Origin: Flavobacterium sp. SUN052
GTDB lineage: Bacteria > Bacteroidota > Bacteroidia > Flavobacteriales > Flavobacteriaceae
Direction of reading: 5' to 3'
NCBI RefSeq assembly: GCF_028867935.1
Contig: NZ_JAPQNS010000009.1
Span: 62,001-126,000 of the forward strand
Length of the DNA stretch: 64,000 bases
The translations under genes and the position numbers were made by a program. The notes under the pieces were generated by a model that did no database searches, had not been told where the DNA came from, and worked only from the letters and a program-made list of their open reading frames with translations. Below, piece by piece: positions 1-9,513 of this stretch (positions are counted from its first letter, which is position 1; each line of letters opens with the position of its first letter).

Positions 1-477
1 ATTGGGCGACAGAATATCACCCACGCGCAGCCCCAGCCGGGCCACTTTATCCTGATATGTAGGTCCAATGCCCCGCAGGGTTGAGCCAATTTTCGACTCT
101 CCCTTTGATTTTTCGTAAGCGGCATCGAGCAGGCTGTGCGTTGGCACAATGAGCGATGCTTTTTTGGAGATCATCAAGCGGGCCACCGGGCGGTTGCGGG
201 TCAGATCCAGATTGAACTTAGCTAGCCCGTCGATTTCACGCCGAAACACAATTGGGTCCAGCACTACGCCATTTCCAATAATATTCTGAATATCGGACCG
301 AAAAATACCCGACGGAATTTGGTGCAACACATGCTTGATTCCGTCAAATTCGAGCGTATGCCCGGCATTGGGACCACCCTGAAACCGGGCTACCACCTGA
401 TATTGCGGAGCCAAAACGTCCACAATCTTTCCTTTACCTTCGTCGCCCCATTGGAGGCCTAATAAAACATCAACCAT
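1..477 (-). CDS. purA: Adenylosuccinate synthetase, N-terminal part (runs off window)
   Basis: Joins IMP and aspartate with GTP to give adenylosuccinate, the first step from IMP to AMP, in the cytosol. The 159 codons visible begin [17 protein letters not shown], which holds the family's GDEGKGK nucleotide-binding motif, followed by GGPNAGHT and a [14 protein letters not shown] segment. All three are diagnostic of PurA. The start is the ATG at 477; the C-terminal part lies beyond position 1. It sits 35 nt after the Fur-family gene on the same strand, so rel, fur-like and purA probably form one transcription unit. Confidence 0.97.
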   Translation of the reverse strand, partial: MVDVLLGLQWGDEGKGKIVDVLAPQYQVVARFQGGPNAGHTLEFDGIKHVLHQIPSGIFRSDIQNIIGNGVVLDPIVFRREIDGLAKFNLDLTRNRPVARLMISKKASLIVPTHSLLDAAYEKSKGESKIGSTLRGIGPTYQDKVARLGLRVGDILSPN

Positions 478-512
478 AGTAAACGTATAAAAACGCTATT
501 GAGCTATTGCCT

Positions 513-1040
513 TTAACCCCGAACATCAGCCGGATATTCCACTGTACCTTGCAAGCCCTCGGGCTCACTGGTTACTGCCTCGCGGTTTTCACACTGATCA
601 CGAGCGCAGGAACCGTAAAAAATCAGCGAGTGGTGCATTACATTGAATTTCAGCATGTCGCCCACCATATTCTGAATATTCTGAACCCTGGGGTCGCAGA
701 ACTCCATTACCTTATGGCAATCCGTACAAATCAGGTGGTCGTGTTGCCGGTAGCCATACGACTTTTCATACTGAGCCAGGTTTTTGCCAAACTGATGCTT
801 GGTCACAAGGTCACAGTCTACCAGAACGTCGAGCGTGTTGTAAACCGTCGCTCGGCTAACCTGGTATTTTTTATTCTTCATCGAAATGTACAACTCGTCC
901 ACATCGAAGTGATCCTGACGGTTATAAATCTCTTCGAGTATAGCAAATCGTTCGGGCGTTTTGCGCAAGCCCTTCCGCTCCAGATAAGCCGTAAAAATGG
1001 TACGGGCGGATTCTAAATTTGTTTGTTTCGGCGCAGGCAT
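513..1040 (-). CDS. Fur-family transcriptional regulator
   Basis: A 175-aa metal-responsive repressor of the Fur/PerR/Zur superfamily. The N-terminal winged helix includes [13 protein letters not shown], the recognition helix typical of Fur proteins. The dimerisation and metal domain carries [17 protein letters not shown], with the first zinc CxxC. A second cysteine pair, CARDQC, lies near the C-terminus and may complete a structural zinc site. The last 25 residues are acidic and proline-containing and look disordered. It starts 9 nt after the rel stop, so it is probably cotranscribed with rel. Whether it senses iron, peroxide or zinc cannot be told by eye. Confidence 0.93.
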   Translation of the reverse strand: MPAPKQTNLESARTIFTAYLERKGLRKTPERFAILEEIYNRQDHFDVDELYISMKNKKYQVSRATVYNTLDVLVDCDLVTKHQFGKNLAQYEKSYGYRQHDHLICTDCHKVMEFCDPRVQNIQNMVGDMLKFNVMHHSLIFYGSCARDQCENREAVTSEPEGLQGTVEYPADVRG

Positions 1041-1049
1041 AGTGCAAAG

Positions 1050-3299
1050 TTAATCGAACCGCACGACTTCATACACCCCGTTTACGCTTTCAAGTTTCTG
1101 CATGAGCGTATCCAGGTGAGCCGTGTCGTGAACATACAGCTTAATATTTCCTTCAAAAACACCGTCGGTAGAATCGATAGTAACAGAACGCATATTGATA
1201 CTCAGTTCATTACTGATGATCCTGGTGACGTCGTTGACTAAGCCTACGCGGTCAGTGCCGGTGATGCGCAGACCTGCCAGAAATGCCAGATCACGTTGTG
1301 AAGTCCACTTCGCTTTTATAATCCGGTTGCCGTGATTCGACATGAGTTCTACGGCATTAGGACATGAAACCCGGTGAATCTTGATACCATCGTTGATCGT
1401 GACAAAGCCAAAAACGTCGTCGCCGGAGATCGGATTACAACACTTCGACAGGGTATAGTCGATCTTGTCCATATCTTCACCGATGAGCAGCATATCAGCA
1501 TCGGCGCGGTCGCCGTGCATCTTTTTGAGCTCTTTGGTGAAGGTCTTGCCATCGGCAATATTGTCGGTATTAATTTTATTCTGCCGATTCTCTTTGGCTT
1601 CTTTTTCGGACTTAAACCGAACAATATCCTTTACATCGAGGTGACCCTTGCCAAACCGGTAAAAGAAATCGTTTGTGGTTTTGGAGCCCAAATAGGCACG
1701 TAACTGGTTTAACAACTCATTCGTCATCTCCATGCGGAGTGTCTTGAGTTTCTTAGTTACAATGTCGCGTCCGTCGGTGATGTATCGTTTGTTTTCCTCC
1801 TTTATGAGGTCTTTGATCTTGGTTCGGGCTTTCGACGTTACCACAAACCGCAGCCAGTCTTCATTTGGCTTCTGTTTGTTCGACGTGATAACCTCCACCT
1901 GATCGCCGTTCTGCAACACATGGCTCAATGGAACCAGAATGTTGTTGACCTTGGCGGCCATGCACCTCGCACCGATCTGGGTGTGAATATCGAACGCAAA
2001 GTCGAGAGCAGTGGCTCCCCGTTGCAACACTTTAAGATCACCTTTTGGGGTAAATACAAAGACTTCTTCGCTGTAGAGGTTGCTTCTGAAATCATCCAGA
2101 AACTCAATCGCTCCGGTTTTGTCGCCAAGCGTAGTGGTTTCAAGCATGTCGCGCACCTGACTGATCCAGACCTCAATGCCGCGTCCGGTCTGGGTGTCGT
2201 TACCCTTATATTTCCAGTGCGCGGCATAGCCTTTTTCGGCTACTTCGTTCATCCGCTCCGTACGAATCTGCACCTCCACCCACTGCCCGGTTTTACTCAT
2301 AACGGTGGTGTGCAGCGACTCGTAGCCATTGGCGCGGGGTGTACTGATCCAGTCTTTGAGCCGATCGGGATTTGGTTTGTAATGATCCGTCACGATGGAA
2401 TAAGCACGCCAGCAGGCTGCTTTTTCCTGCTCTGGCGGTACGTCCATAATAATCCGAACCGCAAACAGATCATAAATCTCCTCGAAAGGCTTTTTCGACT
2501 TACTGAGTTTATTCCAGATTGAATAGATGGACTTGGGCCTGCCACGAACTACGTATTTGTAGCCTGTTTCGGCCAGACTTTCCTCAATAGGTTCAATGAA
2601 TTTACTGATGAAGCGGTCGCGGCCCAACTTAGTTTCGCGGAGTTTGCGAGCTACATCTTTGTACGCTTCCGGCTCTACATACTTCAGATGCAGATCTTCA
2701 AGTTCCGACTTGATCGCGTATAAACCAAGCCGATGAGCCAGCGGGGCATATATATAGATCGTTTCAGACGCAATTTTCAACTGCTTGTCGCGGGGCATCG
2801 AGTCCAGCGTTCGCATGTTGTGCAAGCGGTCGGCCAGTTTGATCAAAATTACCCGGACATCATCGGAGAGCGTCAGGAGCATTTTTCGGAAATTCTCGGC
2901 CTGTTGCGATGTGCCGTAATCAAAAATGCCCGAAATTTTGGTGAGTCCATCAATGATCCGCGCTACCTTGTTGCCAAACAGCCGGTCGATGTCCTCAATG
3001 GTCATGTCGGTGTCCTCTACTACATCGTGCAGCAAAGCTGCTACAATAGAGGTGGTACCCAATCCGATTTCCTCAACGGCAATCTGAGCAACAGCCAGAG
3101 GATGATAAATATACGGTTCGCCCGACCGCCGACGCATATCTTTATGAGCCTCTGCTGAGGTATTAAACGCCTTTTTGATCAGTTTGGCGTCGTTATCTTT
3201 CAGCAGGGGTTTGGCCGCGCGAAGCAGCCGACGATAGCGTTTGAGAATTTCCTGGCGTTCGAGTTCCAGATCAATGATGGGTTCAGCTACAGCAGTCAT
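1050..3299 (-). CDS. rel: Bifunctional (p)ppGpp synthetase/hydrolase, Rel/SpoT family
   Basis: Long RSH stringent-response enzyme of 749 aa, the usual size. The HD hydrolase domain contains YIYHPLAVA (63-71) and the metal-binding HDVVEDT (91-97). The synthetase domain follows, with GRPKSIYSIW near 253, YESLHTTV at 326-333 and VEVQIRT at 341-347. A TGS domain lies at about 400-475 (EVFVFTPKGD), and a C-terminal ACT domain at about 675-749. Both catalytic halves look intact, so it is predicted to make and degrade (p)ppGpp. It is first in a minus-strand unit with the Fur-family gene and purA. The start is ATG 3299. Confidence 0.97.
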   Translation of the reverse strand: MTAVAEPIIDLELERQEILKRYRRLLRAAKPLLKDNDAKLIKKAFNTSAEAHKDMRRRSGEPYIYHPLAVAQIAVEEIGLGTTSIVAALLHDVVEDTDMTIEDIDRLFGNKVARIIDGLTKISGIFDYGTSQQAENFRKMLLTLSDDVRVILIKLADRLHNMRTLDSMPRDKQLKIASETIYIYAPLAHRLGLYAIKSELEDLHLKYVEPEAYKDVARKLRETKLGRDRFISKFIEPIEESLAETGYKYVVRGRPKSIYSIWNKLSKSKKPFEEIYDLFAVRIIMDVPPEQEKAACWRAYSIVTDHYKPNPDRLKDWISTPRANGYESLHTTVMSKTGQWVEVQIRTERMNEVAEKGYAAHWKYKGNDTQTGRGIEVWISQVRDMLETTTLGDKTGAIEFLDDFRSNLYSEEVFVFTPKGDLKVLQRGATALDFAFDIHTQIGARCMAAKVNNILVPLSHVLQNGDQVEVITSNKQKPNEDWLRFVVTSKARTKIKDLIKEENKRYITDGRDIVTKKLKTLRMEMTNELLNQLRAYLGSKTTNDFFYRFGKGHLDVKDIVRFKSEKEAKENRQNKINTDNIADGKTFTKELKKMHGDRADADMLLIGEDMDKIDYTLSKCCNPISGDDVFGFVTINDGIKIHRVSCPNAVELMSNHGNRIIKAKWTSQRDLAFLAGLRITGTDRVGLVNDVTRIISNELSINMRSVTIDSTDGVFEGNIKLYVHDTAHLDTLMQKLESVNGVYEVVRFD

Positions 3300-3404
3300 A
3301 GGTCAATCATCTCGGTTGGTTGTACTCAGTCGATCAAGTTACGCTAATAGAACAAATTATTTGGCTCCTTTGGTCAAAAAAAATAAACGATTTCAGTACC
3401 CTGC

Positions 3405-3434
3405 TTGATCATTTCAAATTCATTCGTACCTTTG
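3405..3434 (+). promoter_or_regulatory. Bacteroidota-type promoter for tRNA-Leu
   Basis: TTG at 3405-3407, a 19-nt spacer, then TACCTTTG at 3427-3434. This matches the Bacteroidota sigma-A pattern TTG-N19-TAnnTTTG exactly and ends 41 nt before the tRNA. It probably also transcribes tig, because no other strong signal is seen between the tRNA and that gene. Confidence 0.75.
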
Positions 3435-3475
3435 CGGGCCGAAAGACAATTAAGTGTCAAGTAAAGAGTCTACCT

Positions 3476-3557
3476 GCGGGCGTGGCGAAATTGGTAGACG
3501 TGCCAGACTTAGGATCTGGTGCCGCAAGGCATGGGGGTTCGAGTCCCTCCGCCCGTA
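3476..3557 (+). tRNA. tRNA-Leu (anticodon UAG)
   Basis: A complete cloverleaf can be drawn. The acceptor stem GCGGGCG pairs with CGCCCGT and is followed by discriminator A. The D-arm includes AAATTGGTAGAC. The anticodon stem CCAGA/TCTGG closes the loop CTTAGGA, giving anticodon UAG. There is a long class-II variable arm (TGCCGCAAGGCA) and a T-arm with TTCGAGT. The long variable arm and the anticodon both indicate leucine. The 3' CCA is not encoded. Confidence 0.97.
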
Positions 3558-3565
3558 CAATGATT

Positions 3566-3652
3566 AAAGAGTGAAAGAGGTAAAGAGGGAACGAGTGAAT
3601 GGCTAACGCAAGTGCTTTTCGCTTTTTACCTCATTCGCTCTTTCGCTCTTTG
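3566..3652. repeat. Inverted word-repeat module, family A (octamer AAAGAGTG), copy 1
   Basis: The left arm (3566-3600) reads as tandem degenerate octamers: AAAGAGTG, AAAGAGGT, AAAGAGGG, AACGAGTG. The reverse complement of the right arm (3620-3652) reads AAAGAGCG, AAAGAGCG, AATGAGGT, AAAAAGCG. The module fills the gap between tRNA-Leu and tig. Other copies lie at 21320-21430, 42648-42747, 52753-52826 and a half copy at 56091-56111. Confidence 0.85.
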
Positions 3653-3671
3653 TTTTTAAACCTATACGATT

Positions 3672-5033
3672 GTGGATATAGCCCTCGAAAAAGCGAGTGA
3701 AACCAATGCTTCGCTGCTGATTACGCTGACCCCGGACGACTACAAGCCGGAAGTCGATAAAAAACTCAAGCAATACAGCAAAACCGTCGCCCTGAAGGGT
3801 TTCCGCCCCGGTCACGTGCCTCCTGCCCTCGTCAAAAAGATGTATGGCAAAGGTGTTTTGGTGGAAGAAATAAATACGATTCTCAGCAAAACAGTCTCTA
3901 AGTATATACGCGAGAATAAATTGCAGATTGTAGGTGATCCTATTCCTAACCGGGAACAGGCTGATGCCGTTGACTGGGACAATCAGGAGCAGTTTCAGTT
4001 TACCTACGAATTAGGTTTAGCCTCTGATTTTGAGGTGCATTTCGACCAGTTGCCAACCCTGACTAAATACGAAATTCAGGCTACCGACAAGGAAGTTGGC
4101 GAAACAATCGAGAATCTTCAAAAGCAATTCCATACCCACGAACACGCTGAAGAAGTTGCTGATGGAGATACCATCTATGGTGATCTGAAGCAGGTGGGTG
4201 CGCCAGAAGATGCAGAGTCGTTTGCTAGCAAAACAGCTTTCCCAACCAATAAAATGGCTGAAGAAGGCAAAGCTGCCTTCATTGGTAAGGCTAAAGGTGA
4301 GGTAGTGACATTCACAATTGAAGCGCTGTTCCCTGATGAAAAAGATCGGGCTAACGCAACAGGCGTGAAAAAAGAAGAAGCCGCTGATCTGACTGGCGAG
4401 TTTACATTCGAGATCGAAGACATCACCCGTCATCAGCCTGCCGAAGTTAATCAAGAACTATTTGATAAAACGTTTGGTGTTGGTCAGATAGAAGGTGAAG
4501 AGCAGTTTCGCGCGAAAATCACCGAGGTAATTGCAGGTAACTACGAGCGGGAATCAAACACGCTGTTGCGGTACGATATTGAACGCGAGTTGCTGAACAA
4601 CATTCCCATTCTGTTGCCCGAGGAGTTCCTGAAAAACTGGTTGCTTGATACCAACGAGGGTAAAGTAACTCGCGAGCAGATCGACACCGAGTTTGAAGAC
4701 TTCACCAAGTCAGTAAAACTGCAACTCATCAAAAATAAAATTGCTGAGCAGGGCGACGTGAAAGTTGATCCCGAAGAACTCATGGAGACTTCCCGGAACA
4801 TGGTGCGGGAGCAGTTTGGCTTCATGAATAGCGACGACGAGGAGATGAACAAAACCATCGACAAAATCGCCCGCAACTACCTGATGGACGAAAAGAACAA
4901 CGGCCAGAATTATACAAACCTGTACAACCGGGTATTCGATGATAAAGTGATCGACTACGCTAAAACGCAGGTAACGGTAGAGTCTAAACCAGTTTCGTTC
5001 GACGAGTTTAAGGAAATTGCCGAAGGACGGTAA
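3672..5033 (+). CDS. tig: Trigger factor, ribosome-associated chaperone
   Basis: Cotranslational folding chaperone of 453 aa that docks on the ribosome near the peptide exit. The N-terminal domain has KGFRPGHVPPALVKKMYGK, the ribosome-binding signature (family GFRxGxxP). A middle PPIase-type region (about 150-240) and a long helical C-terminal cradle follow, ending DEFKEIAEGR. The start chosen is GTG at 3672, because the protein from there (MDIALEKAS) aligns with the family start and no ATG lies nearby in frame. A strong terminator follows the stop by 37 nt. Confidence 0.95.
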   Translation: MDIALEKASETNASLLITLTPDDYKPEVDKKLKQYSKTVALKGFRPGHVPPALVKKMYGKGVLVEEINTILSKTVSKYIRENKLQIVGDPIPNREQADAVDWDNQEQFQFTYELGLASDFEVHFDQLPTLTKYEIQATDKEVGETIENLQKQFHTHEHAEEVADGDTIYGDLKQVGAPEDAESFASKTAFPTNKMAEEGKAAFIGKAKGEVVTFTIEALFPDEKDRANATGVKKEEAADLTGEFTFEIEDITRHQPAEVNQELFDKTFGVGQIEGEEQFRAKITEVIAGNYERESNTLLRYDIERELLNNIPILLPEEFLKNWLLDTNEGKVTREQIDTEFEDFTKSVKLQLIKNKIAEQGDVKVDPEELMETSRNMVREQFGFMNSDDEEMNKTIDKIARNYLMDEKNNGQNYTNLYNRVFDDKVIDYAKTQVTVESKPVSFDEFKEIAEGR

Positions 5034-5070
5034 ACTCCCAAGGTTCCGAAAATTTTATAAAGTATGAAGA

Positions 5071-5098
5071 GGGCGAGCTACAAGGTTCGCCCTTTTTT
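5071..5098 (+). terminator. Rho-independent terminator of tig
   Basis: GGGCGAGC pairs with GGTTCGCCC across a TACAAG loop, giving 8 bp including one G-T pair, followed by TTTTTT. It lies 37 nt after the tig stop and before the convergent XRE gene. Confidence 0.9.
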
Positions 5099-5125
5099 GT
5101 ATGGTGGACGAGGCCGCCGTACATT

Positions 5126-5533
5126 TCAAAACCCAATACGTTCCCGCACGGTGCTGTTGGTGGCAGCGCGGGCTATTTCCCAAGCCAGGCGTTCTTCGTA
5201 CCGACGTTTCCAATAGTCGGCTTCTAAGCGGAGTTTTTCCAGTTCCAGTTCTTGTTTTTCAAGGGTTAAGCGAAGCGTTTCATTTTCGTGGGTGTGGTTG
5301 GGTAATGGTACGGCTTCCACAACAGGCTGCTCCTCATCACTCATAAGCGCCAGCAACGACATATGGAATACGCCAGCAATCTGGTTAAGTCGTGACAGAG
5401 TAAGATCAGTTTTGCCACGCTCAATATCGCCGTAAGCAGTGGTAGACAGACCAAGCAAATCGGCCATGTTTTCTTGGGAAAGACCCCGCTGAAGACGCTG
5501 GAGCCGGATTCGTTCGGGTAAAGAGGTATTCAT
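5126..5533 (-). CDS. XRE-family HTH regulator with coiled-coil tail
   Basis: Small DNA-binding protein of about 135 aa. The N-terminal Cro/C1 helix-turn-helix reads RLQRLQRGLSQENMADLLG, then STTAYGDIERGKTDLTL. The C-terminal half is a charged Leu/Glu/Lys-rich heptad region (ETLRLTLEKQELELEKLRLE), predicted as a coiled coil for dimerisation. The open frame extends to 5563, but the ATG at 5533 (MNTSLPERIRL) is the natural family start, since the extra ten residues show no domain. It stands alone and convergent with tig. The target is unknown. Confidence 0.85.
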   Translation of the reverse strand: MNTSLPERIRLQRLQRGLSQENMADLLGLSTTAYGDIERGKTDLTLSRLNQIAGVFHMSLLALMSDEEQPVVEAVPLPNHTHENETLRLTLEKQELELEKLRLEADYWKRRYEERLAWEIARAATNSTVRERIGF

Positions 5534-5753
5534 GGAATGATCGTAATAAGGAATGAGGAGCAACTTCTCAGGCCTATTTCAAGTATTACTGACAATTTCT
5601 AAAGCTAAACTGACATTACATTTCGCTGGCATAACGCAATTTTGTATCGAAAGATTTAAGGTCGGGCGGTAGGTGCTTGTCATTCCGATGCAAAGAGGAA
5701 TCTGGAAACTTCCGCCCACCCGTATTCGTTAGTTAAACAAAGGAAACATTACC

Positions 5754-6455
5754 ATGAATTTCGGACAAGAATTTAGAAAATTTGCCGTACACGGCATGGG
5801 CCTCAATGGACTGACGGTGGACGGATACATGAACCACACAATCAACGACGTTCATCGTGTTGAAAATATGACCCGCTCGGTTATTGAAGAGCGGCCAATG
5901 AACTTCCGTGAAGTTGACGTGTTTTCGCGCCTAATGGCCGACCGGATCATCTTTATGGGCATGGGCGTTGACGATAACATCGCTAACATTATTGTAGCCC
6001 AGCTGCTCTTTCTGGAATCAGCCGATCCTAAGAAAGACATCCTGATGTACATCAACAGCCCCGGTGGTTCAGTTTACGCTGGTTTGGGTATTTACGACAC
6101 CATGCAATATGTGCGGCCCGACGTGGCTACTGTTTGCACCAGTTTAGCGGCCTCAATGGGGGCAGTTTTATTGGCAGGTGGTGCAGCCGGCAAGCGTGCA
6201 GCATTACCTCACGCTCGGGTGATGATTCACCAACCATCAGGTGGTGCGCAAGGCCAATCGGTTGATATTGAGATCACAGCCCGCGAGATTGTCAAACTCC
6301 GCAATGAATTGTATGCGATTCTGGCTCACCACACTGGCAAAACTCAAGAACAAGTGGAAAAAGATTCGGATCGTGACAACTGGTTCCGGGCCGATGAAGC
6401 AAAAGAATATGGCTTGATTGACGAAGTGCTGCGTCGTGAGCGTGTACTGGGTTGA
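5754..6455 (+). CDS. clpP: ATP-dependent Clp protease, proteolytic subunit
   Basis: Serine peptidase forming the tetradecameric chamber that works with ClpX. The catalytic triad is visible as Ser134 (LAASMGA), His159 (MIHQPSGG) and Asp208. The Ser-to-His spacing of 25 residues equals that of E. coli ClpP. The 233-aa length includes about 25 extra N-terminal residues compared with short ClpPs. It is followed by a terminator, and the YhhN gene separates it from clpX, so the two partners are close but probably transcribed separately. Confidence 0.97.
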   Translation: MNFGQEFRKFAVHGMGLNGLTVDGYMNHTINDVHRVENMTRSVIEERPMNFREVDVFSRLMADRIIFMGMGVDDNIANIIVAQLLFLESADPKKDILMYINSPGGSVYAGLGIYDTMQYVRPDVATVCTSLAASMGAVLLAGGAAGKRAALPHARVMIHQPSGGAQGQSVDIEITAREIVKLRNELYAILAHHTGKTQEQVEKDSDRDNWFRADEAKEYGLIDEVLRRERVLG

Positions 6456-6485
6456 TAAGTTAGTGACTCGTTATTTGATAAGTAA

Positions 6486-6512
6486 GGGAACTCTTGGCGG
6501 GGTTCCCTTTTT
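6486..6512 (+). terminator. Rho-independent terminator of clpP
   Basis: GGGAAC (6486-6491) pairs with GTTCCC (6502-6507) and is followed by TTTTT. It lies 30 nt after the clpP stop and before the YhhN gene. Confidence 0.85.
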
Positions 6513-6542
6513 GTTGTACGTAGTCCTAAACCTCCATTCTCC

Positions 6543-7256
6543 ATGACAAGTCCATCACGCTCGTTTTTGCTTTCGTTTTCGCTGATAGCCGCGCTCGAAA
6601 TTACGGGCGAAACATTGTCTAATAAACTGTTGATTTATGCCTGCAAGCCCCTCATTATGCTCTTGCTCATTGGCTGGGTTGTGTTTCAGCGCCCCAACTG
6701 GCAGGCGGCCAAAATGCGGTGGTTACTGATTGGAATGGTGTTTGCGTTATTGGGCGACGTATTCTTAATGATTCGGGAAGTTGACCTGTTTGGGCCAGGG
6801 CTGGGTGCCTTTTTACTGATGCAACTATGCTATATCGCCGTATTCAGGCAGGAGATTCGGACAGGTAAACAACAGATAACATCGCGTCGGATTGCGCTCA
6901 TCTTAATCCCTTTTGTAGCCTATGCGGGTGGATTTCTGATTTACCTGAACGGGCCGTTTCACAGAGCACCCGGTACTACCGGGCTTTGGGGACCGGTAAT
7001 TTTTTATGTTGTGTGTCTGTGCTCAATGGCGGTTATGGCCAGTTTGCGCCGGGGCGCTGTGTTGCCCGGCAATTATTGGCAGGTCCTGGTAGGAGCTCTG
7101 CTTTTTGTGCTGTCCGATTCGTTTATCGCGCTCAATAAATTTGCGTTGCCATTCGTCGGAGCATCTATCGCTGTTATGGCAACCTACGCAGCTGCTCAAT
7201 ATTTGATCGTGACGGGTGTGGTTGCGGAAGAGCCGGGCATTCAAGCCATTAAATAA
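6543..7256 (+). CDS. YhhN (TMEM86/lysoplasmalogenase-like) membrane protein
   Basis: A 237-aa integral membrane protein with about eight hydrophobic helices. The YhhN-family signature is visible in helices 2-3 (KPLIMLLLIGW, then FALLGDVFLM) and in the conserved C-terminal LSDSFIALNKF. Characterised vertebrate relatives hydrolyse lysoplasmalogen; the bacterial role is not settled, so only the family is called. It is preceded by the clpP terminator and followed by the clpX promoter, so it is probably monocistronic. Confidence 0.85.
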   Translation: MTSPSRSFLLSFSLIAALEITGETLSNKLLIYACKPLIMLLLIGWVVFQRPNWQAAKMRWLLIGMVFALLGDVFLMIREVDLFGPGLGAFLLMQLCYIAVFRQEIRTGKQQITSRRIALILIPFVAYAGGFLIYLNGPFHRAPGTTGLWGPVIFYVVCLCSMAVMASLRRGAVLPGNYWQVLVGALLFVLSDSFIALNKFALPFVGASIAVMATYAAAQYLIVTGVVAEEPGIQAIK

Positions 7257-7264
7257 ACATTTGC

Positions 7265-7295
7265 TTGAGTTTTCGGCACTGTGCGCTTACTTTTG
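7265..7295 (+). promoter_or_regulatory. Bacteroidota-type promoter of clpX
   Basis: TTG at 7265-7267, a 20-nt spacer and TACTTTTG at 7288-7295 match the TTG-N19/20-TAnnTTTG pattern. The -7 box ends 112 nt before the clpX ATG, leaving a leader of about 105 nt. Confidence 0.65.
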
Positions 7296-7407
7296 TTCTT
7301 TATAGAGTATAATTAGGATCGACTCGTTTTTTCGGAATTGCCTAACAAATAGGTTTGCGGTCGGTTAACGTAACTACAGTACAGACACCTGAAAATTTCC
7401 CATACAA

Positions 7408-8643
7408 ATGGCTCTTATTAACTGCTCGTTTTGCGGTCGTCGCAAAAATGAAGTGCTGTTGCTGCTCTCGGGTTTAGACGCGCATATCTGTAATTATTGC
7501 ATTGAAGAAGGCCATCAGGTGGTGCTTCAGGAGATGAAACCCCAGCGGAAAGAACAGAAAGAGATCAATATCAAGCTCATCAAGCCTATTGAGATGAAAC
7601 GTCATCTGGATGGGTACGTAATTGGGCAGGACGAAGCTAAAAAGTCGCTGACCGTTGCCGTTTACAACCACTACAAACGGCTAATGCAGAGTAAATCGGA
7701 AGATGGGGTAACGATTGAGAAATCGAACATTATTATGGTGGGCGAAACCGGCACGGGTAAAACGTATCTGGCTCGTACAATCGCCAAAATACTGGAAGTG
7801 CCTTTCTGCATTGCTGATGCCACCGTTATTACCGAAGCCGGTTACGTAGGCGAAGACGTTGAAACAATTCTGACCCGTTTGCTGCAAGCCGCCGATTACG
7901 ACGTAGATGCCGCCGAGCGCGGTATTGTATACATTGACGAGATTGATAAGATTGCCCGCAAGGCCGACAACCCGTCTATTACCCGCGATGTTAGTGGCGA
8001 GGGCGTTCAGCAGGCATTGTTGAAACTGCTTGAAGGCTCAGTGGTGAATGTGCCGCCCCAGGGTGGACGTAAACACCCCGATCAGCGGTTGATCTCAATC
8101 AACACCGAAAACATCCTGTTTATTTGCGGAGGTGCCTTTGATGGTATTGAGCGACACATTGCCAAACGCGTGAATTCCCGGCCTATTGGGTTCTCAGGTG
8201 AGCGCCGATTACACGAAATTTCGGAAAAGTCATATCTCATGCGGTTCGTGTCGGCCCTCGATCTGAAATCGTTTGGGCTAATTCCCGAATTGATTGGTCG
8301 CTTACCCATTCTAACGCATCTTGAACCGCTTGATCGGAATGCACTTCTGCAAATTCTGACCGAACCCAAAAATGCCATTTCTAAACAATACGATAAGTTG
8401 TTTGCTATGGAAGGGATTAAGCTGAACTGGACAAGCGAGGTACTCGACTTTATTGCTGATCAGGCCCTCACCTATAACTTGGGAGCTCGGGGCTTACGCG
8501 CTATTTGTGAGTCGATTGTATTGGATGCGATGTACGAATTGCCTTCCCAACCAGACGTTAAAGAGTTCACACTATCATTAGATTATGCTCAGCAGAAATT
8601 TGGTGAGTCGAAGTTTAAGGGTATGTTACGAGCTGCTGCATAA
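7408..8643 (+). CDS. clpX: ATP-dependent Clp protease, ATP-binding subunit ClpX
   Basis: AAA+ unfoldase of 411 aa that feeds substrates to ClpP. The N-terminal zinc-binding domain has Cys6, Cys9, Cys28 and Cys31. The AAA+ module has Walker A GETGTGKT (112-119), the pore loop GYVG (145-148) and Walker B IVYIDE (173-178). The RPIGFSG segment is the IGF-type loop that docks on ClpP. The C-terminal small domain carries the LGARGLR sensor-2 motif. All key elements are intact. Start at ATG 7408. Confidence 0.97.
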   Translation: MALINCSFCGRRKNEVLLLLSGLDAHICNYCIEEGHQVVLQEMKPQRKEQKEINIKLIKPIEMKRHLDGYVIGQDEAKKSLTVAVYNHYKRLMQSKSEDGVTIEKSNIIMVGETGTGKTYLARTIAKILEVPFCIADATVITEAGYVGEDVETILTRLLQAADYDVDAAERGIVYIDEIDKIARKADNPSITRDVSGEGVQQALLKLLEGSVVNVPPQGGRKHPDQRLISINTENILFICGGAFDGIERHIAKRVNSRPIGFSGERRLHEISEKSYLMRFVSALDLKSFGLIPELIGRLPILTHLEPLDRNALLQILTEPKNAISKQYDKLFAMEGIKLNWTSEVLDFIADQALTYNLGARGLRAICESIVLDAMYELPSQPDVKEFTLSLDYAQQKFGESKFKGMLRAAA

Positions 8644-8771
8644 TGATCGATGACTTGGGCCGTTGGCTACTTTTTAATGAGTAATATCATTTGTTCGCAA
8701 CAAACCGGATAACTCCAAGTTAGTAGGGTGAAAACAATTCATTCACCTTTACAAAAACACGTCATTATCTG

Positions 8772-9380
8772 ATGAAAACTCTCGCTCAACGAATCACATT
8801 GCTACTGGCCGGAACGGCATTGATTACTTCCTGCAGCCGTCCATATGCAACAGTGCAGCGCACTCCGACCGAGAAATTCGCTACCGTTACCAAAACTGAA
8901 TCTGTACAAGCAATTGCTCCTGCCCAGGCTGAAGCACCTGTTACAGTTGAAGCTCCGGTAGCCGTTTCGCCTGTTGCCGCGCCAGCGCCACCTGTTGAGG
9001 TAGCCGCGGTTCAGGCCCAGCTTAATGAGGCTGTTGCAAGCAACAAAACTCTCATGGCTGATAAGCGAGTGCAGAAGCAGATGGCCAAAATCAATGCCGC
9101 TCTGGCTACATCAGCTCAAAAATCAACCATGACTCCAACGGCTACTACCAAAAAGATGAACCTGATGGAGCGGGTAATGGTCAAGAAGATCGACCAGAAA
9201 ATCAAAAACAAGATGTCGCCTGAAAAAACAATGGCTAAAAGCTTGTTGACGCTGGGCGCTATCATTGCTGTGGCTGGTCTTCTGTTGCTCCTGATTGGTG
9301 GATCGGCTGGTCTGGGCGCTTTGGGTGGCATTGCGTTGATAGTAGGTCTGGTACTGATTCTGATCGACCTATTACGATAG
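8772..9380 (+). CDS. Putative lipoprotein with C-terminal membrane hairpin
   Basis: A 202-aa protein of unknown function. The N-terminus is a lipoprotein signal (hydrophobic run, then ITSC with Cys21 as lipidation site). A low-complexity Ala/Pro/Val/Glu linker (about 45-85) follows, then a basic helical region rich in Lys and Met. The C-terminus holds two closely spaced Gly/Leu-rich hydrophobic segments (about 152-172 and 175-200). A lipid anchor plus a membrane hairpin is an unusual combination. No enzyme motif was seen. Confidence 0.7.
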   Translation: MKTLAQRITLLLAGTALITSCSRPYATVQRTPTEKFATVTKTESVQAIAPAQAEAPVTVEAPVAVSPVAAPAPPVEVAAVQAQLNEAVASNKTLMADKRVQKQMAKINAALATSAQKSTMTPTATTKKMNLMERVMVKKIDQKIKNKMSPEKTMAKSLLTLGAIIAVAGLLLLLIGGSAGLGALGGIALIVGLVLILIDLLR

Positions 9381-9422
9381 TTTCAATGGGTGCACGCGAC
9401 CGTGTAAGCATTGGTAAAAAAT

Positions 9423-9508
9423 AGGAAAATGGGTAATTACGGTGATTGGATAACTACCATTTGCCATAATTACCCATTTACTTTTAGAGCTTATTCCCCT
9501 AATCACCC
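9423..9508. repeat. Inverted word-repeat module, family C (GGGTAAT), copy 1
   Basis: AAATGGGTAATT (9427-9438) pairs with AATTACCCATTT (9468-9479). Outer sequence also pairs in part (GGTGATTGG with CCTAATCACC). It fills the gap between the lipoprotein and hydrolase genes. Further copies lie at 34111-34190 and 55195-55235. Confidence 0.8.
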
Positions 9509-9513
9509 CACTT

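Noticed and set aside
5754..8643. clpP-clpX as a single operon
   Set aside because: A terminator follows clpP and a separate promoter precedes clpX, with the YhhN gene between.
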